Positions 33,358 to 33,376 of a stretch of 33,376 bases of DNA are shown here, piece by piece. Location: positions 1-33,376 of the forward strand of contig ONAX01000010.1 in NCBI GenBank assembly GCA_900315875.1. Reading direction: 5' to 3'. Origin of the DNA: an uncultured Eubacteriales bacterium. GTDB lineage: Bacteria; Bacillota; Clostridia; Oscillospirales; Acutalibacteraceae. The notes beneath the pieces were generated by a model that ran no database searches, was not told the DNA's origin, and saw nothing but the letters and a program-made list of their open reading frames with translations. Each line of letters starts with the position of its first letter. The first letter of the stretch is position 1. Position numbers and translations under genes: made by a program.

Positions 33358-33376
33358 CTGTTTTCTACCACCGAAT

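Overview
The window is a chromosomal replication-origin region of a low-to-moderate GC clostridial Bacillota, most probably a Ruminococcus-like gut bacterium. The reasons are the gene order rpmH-rnpA-yidD-yidC-khpB-mnmE on the + strand facing dnaA-dnaN-rlbA-recF-remB-gyrB-gyrA on the - strand, a T-box leader, GGAGG-type ribosome-binding sites with several TTG/GTG starts, and a starch-degrading lipoprotein. The genus is an inference; no 16S gene is present.

Left part (1-15,930), accessory and housekeeping genes, mostly on the - strand: an unexplained edge fragment and a small repeat element; a tRNA-Met/tRNA-Glu pair with a perfect TTGACA/TATAAT promoter; an intergenic region carrying six GTTGAA-core sites in two inverted pairs; a GNAT acetyltransferase; an unrecognised protein that probably starts at CTG behind phased direct repeats; guaB; a second GNAT gene coupled to a membrane HD-GYP c-di-GMP phosphodiesterase; a GH13 alpha-amylase lipoprotein divergent from a Cof-type HAD phosphatase; an M23 (SpoIIQ-like) protein; a DD-carboxypeptidase; a metallophosphoesterase with altered metal-site motifs; an internally deleted methyltransferase remnant; and a TrpB2-type tryptophan synthase beta chain controlled by a tRNA-Trp T-box.

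Centre (16,130-26,734): twelve tightly packed - strand genes, probably one transcription unit: dnaN, rlbA, recF, remB, two zinc-ribbon membrane proteins, gyrB, a YcxB-like protein, a 4HBT thioesterase, two more YcxB-like proteins and gyrA, ending at a strong terminator. The sliding clamp, RecF and both gyrase subunits are thus linked to five small membrane proteins and one thioesterase of unknown role.

Origin (26,735-28,815): dnaA is flanked on both sides by intergenic DNA lacking the classical DnaA box but enriched in TGTTGAAAA-like 9-mers (7/9 identical to TGTGGATAA). The dnaA-dnaN gap has the order box-box, GC-rich, TAG-type trio, AT-rich tract, which resembles the basal unwinding element known from Bacillus. 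The same 9-mer cluster recurs about 26 kb away, next to the tRNA genes. I regard this variant origin and the remote cluster as the most interesting signal.

Right part (28,816-33,376): rpmH, rnpA, yidD, yidC and khpB, closely packed on the + strand, then mnmE after a terminator, and a palindromic intergenic repeat at the edge. Gene direction reverses at dnaA, as expected for co-orientation with replication leaving an origin there.
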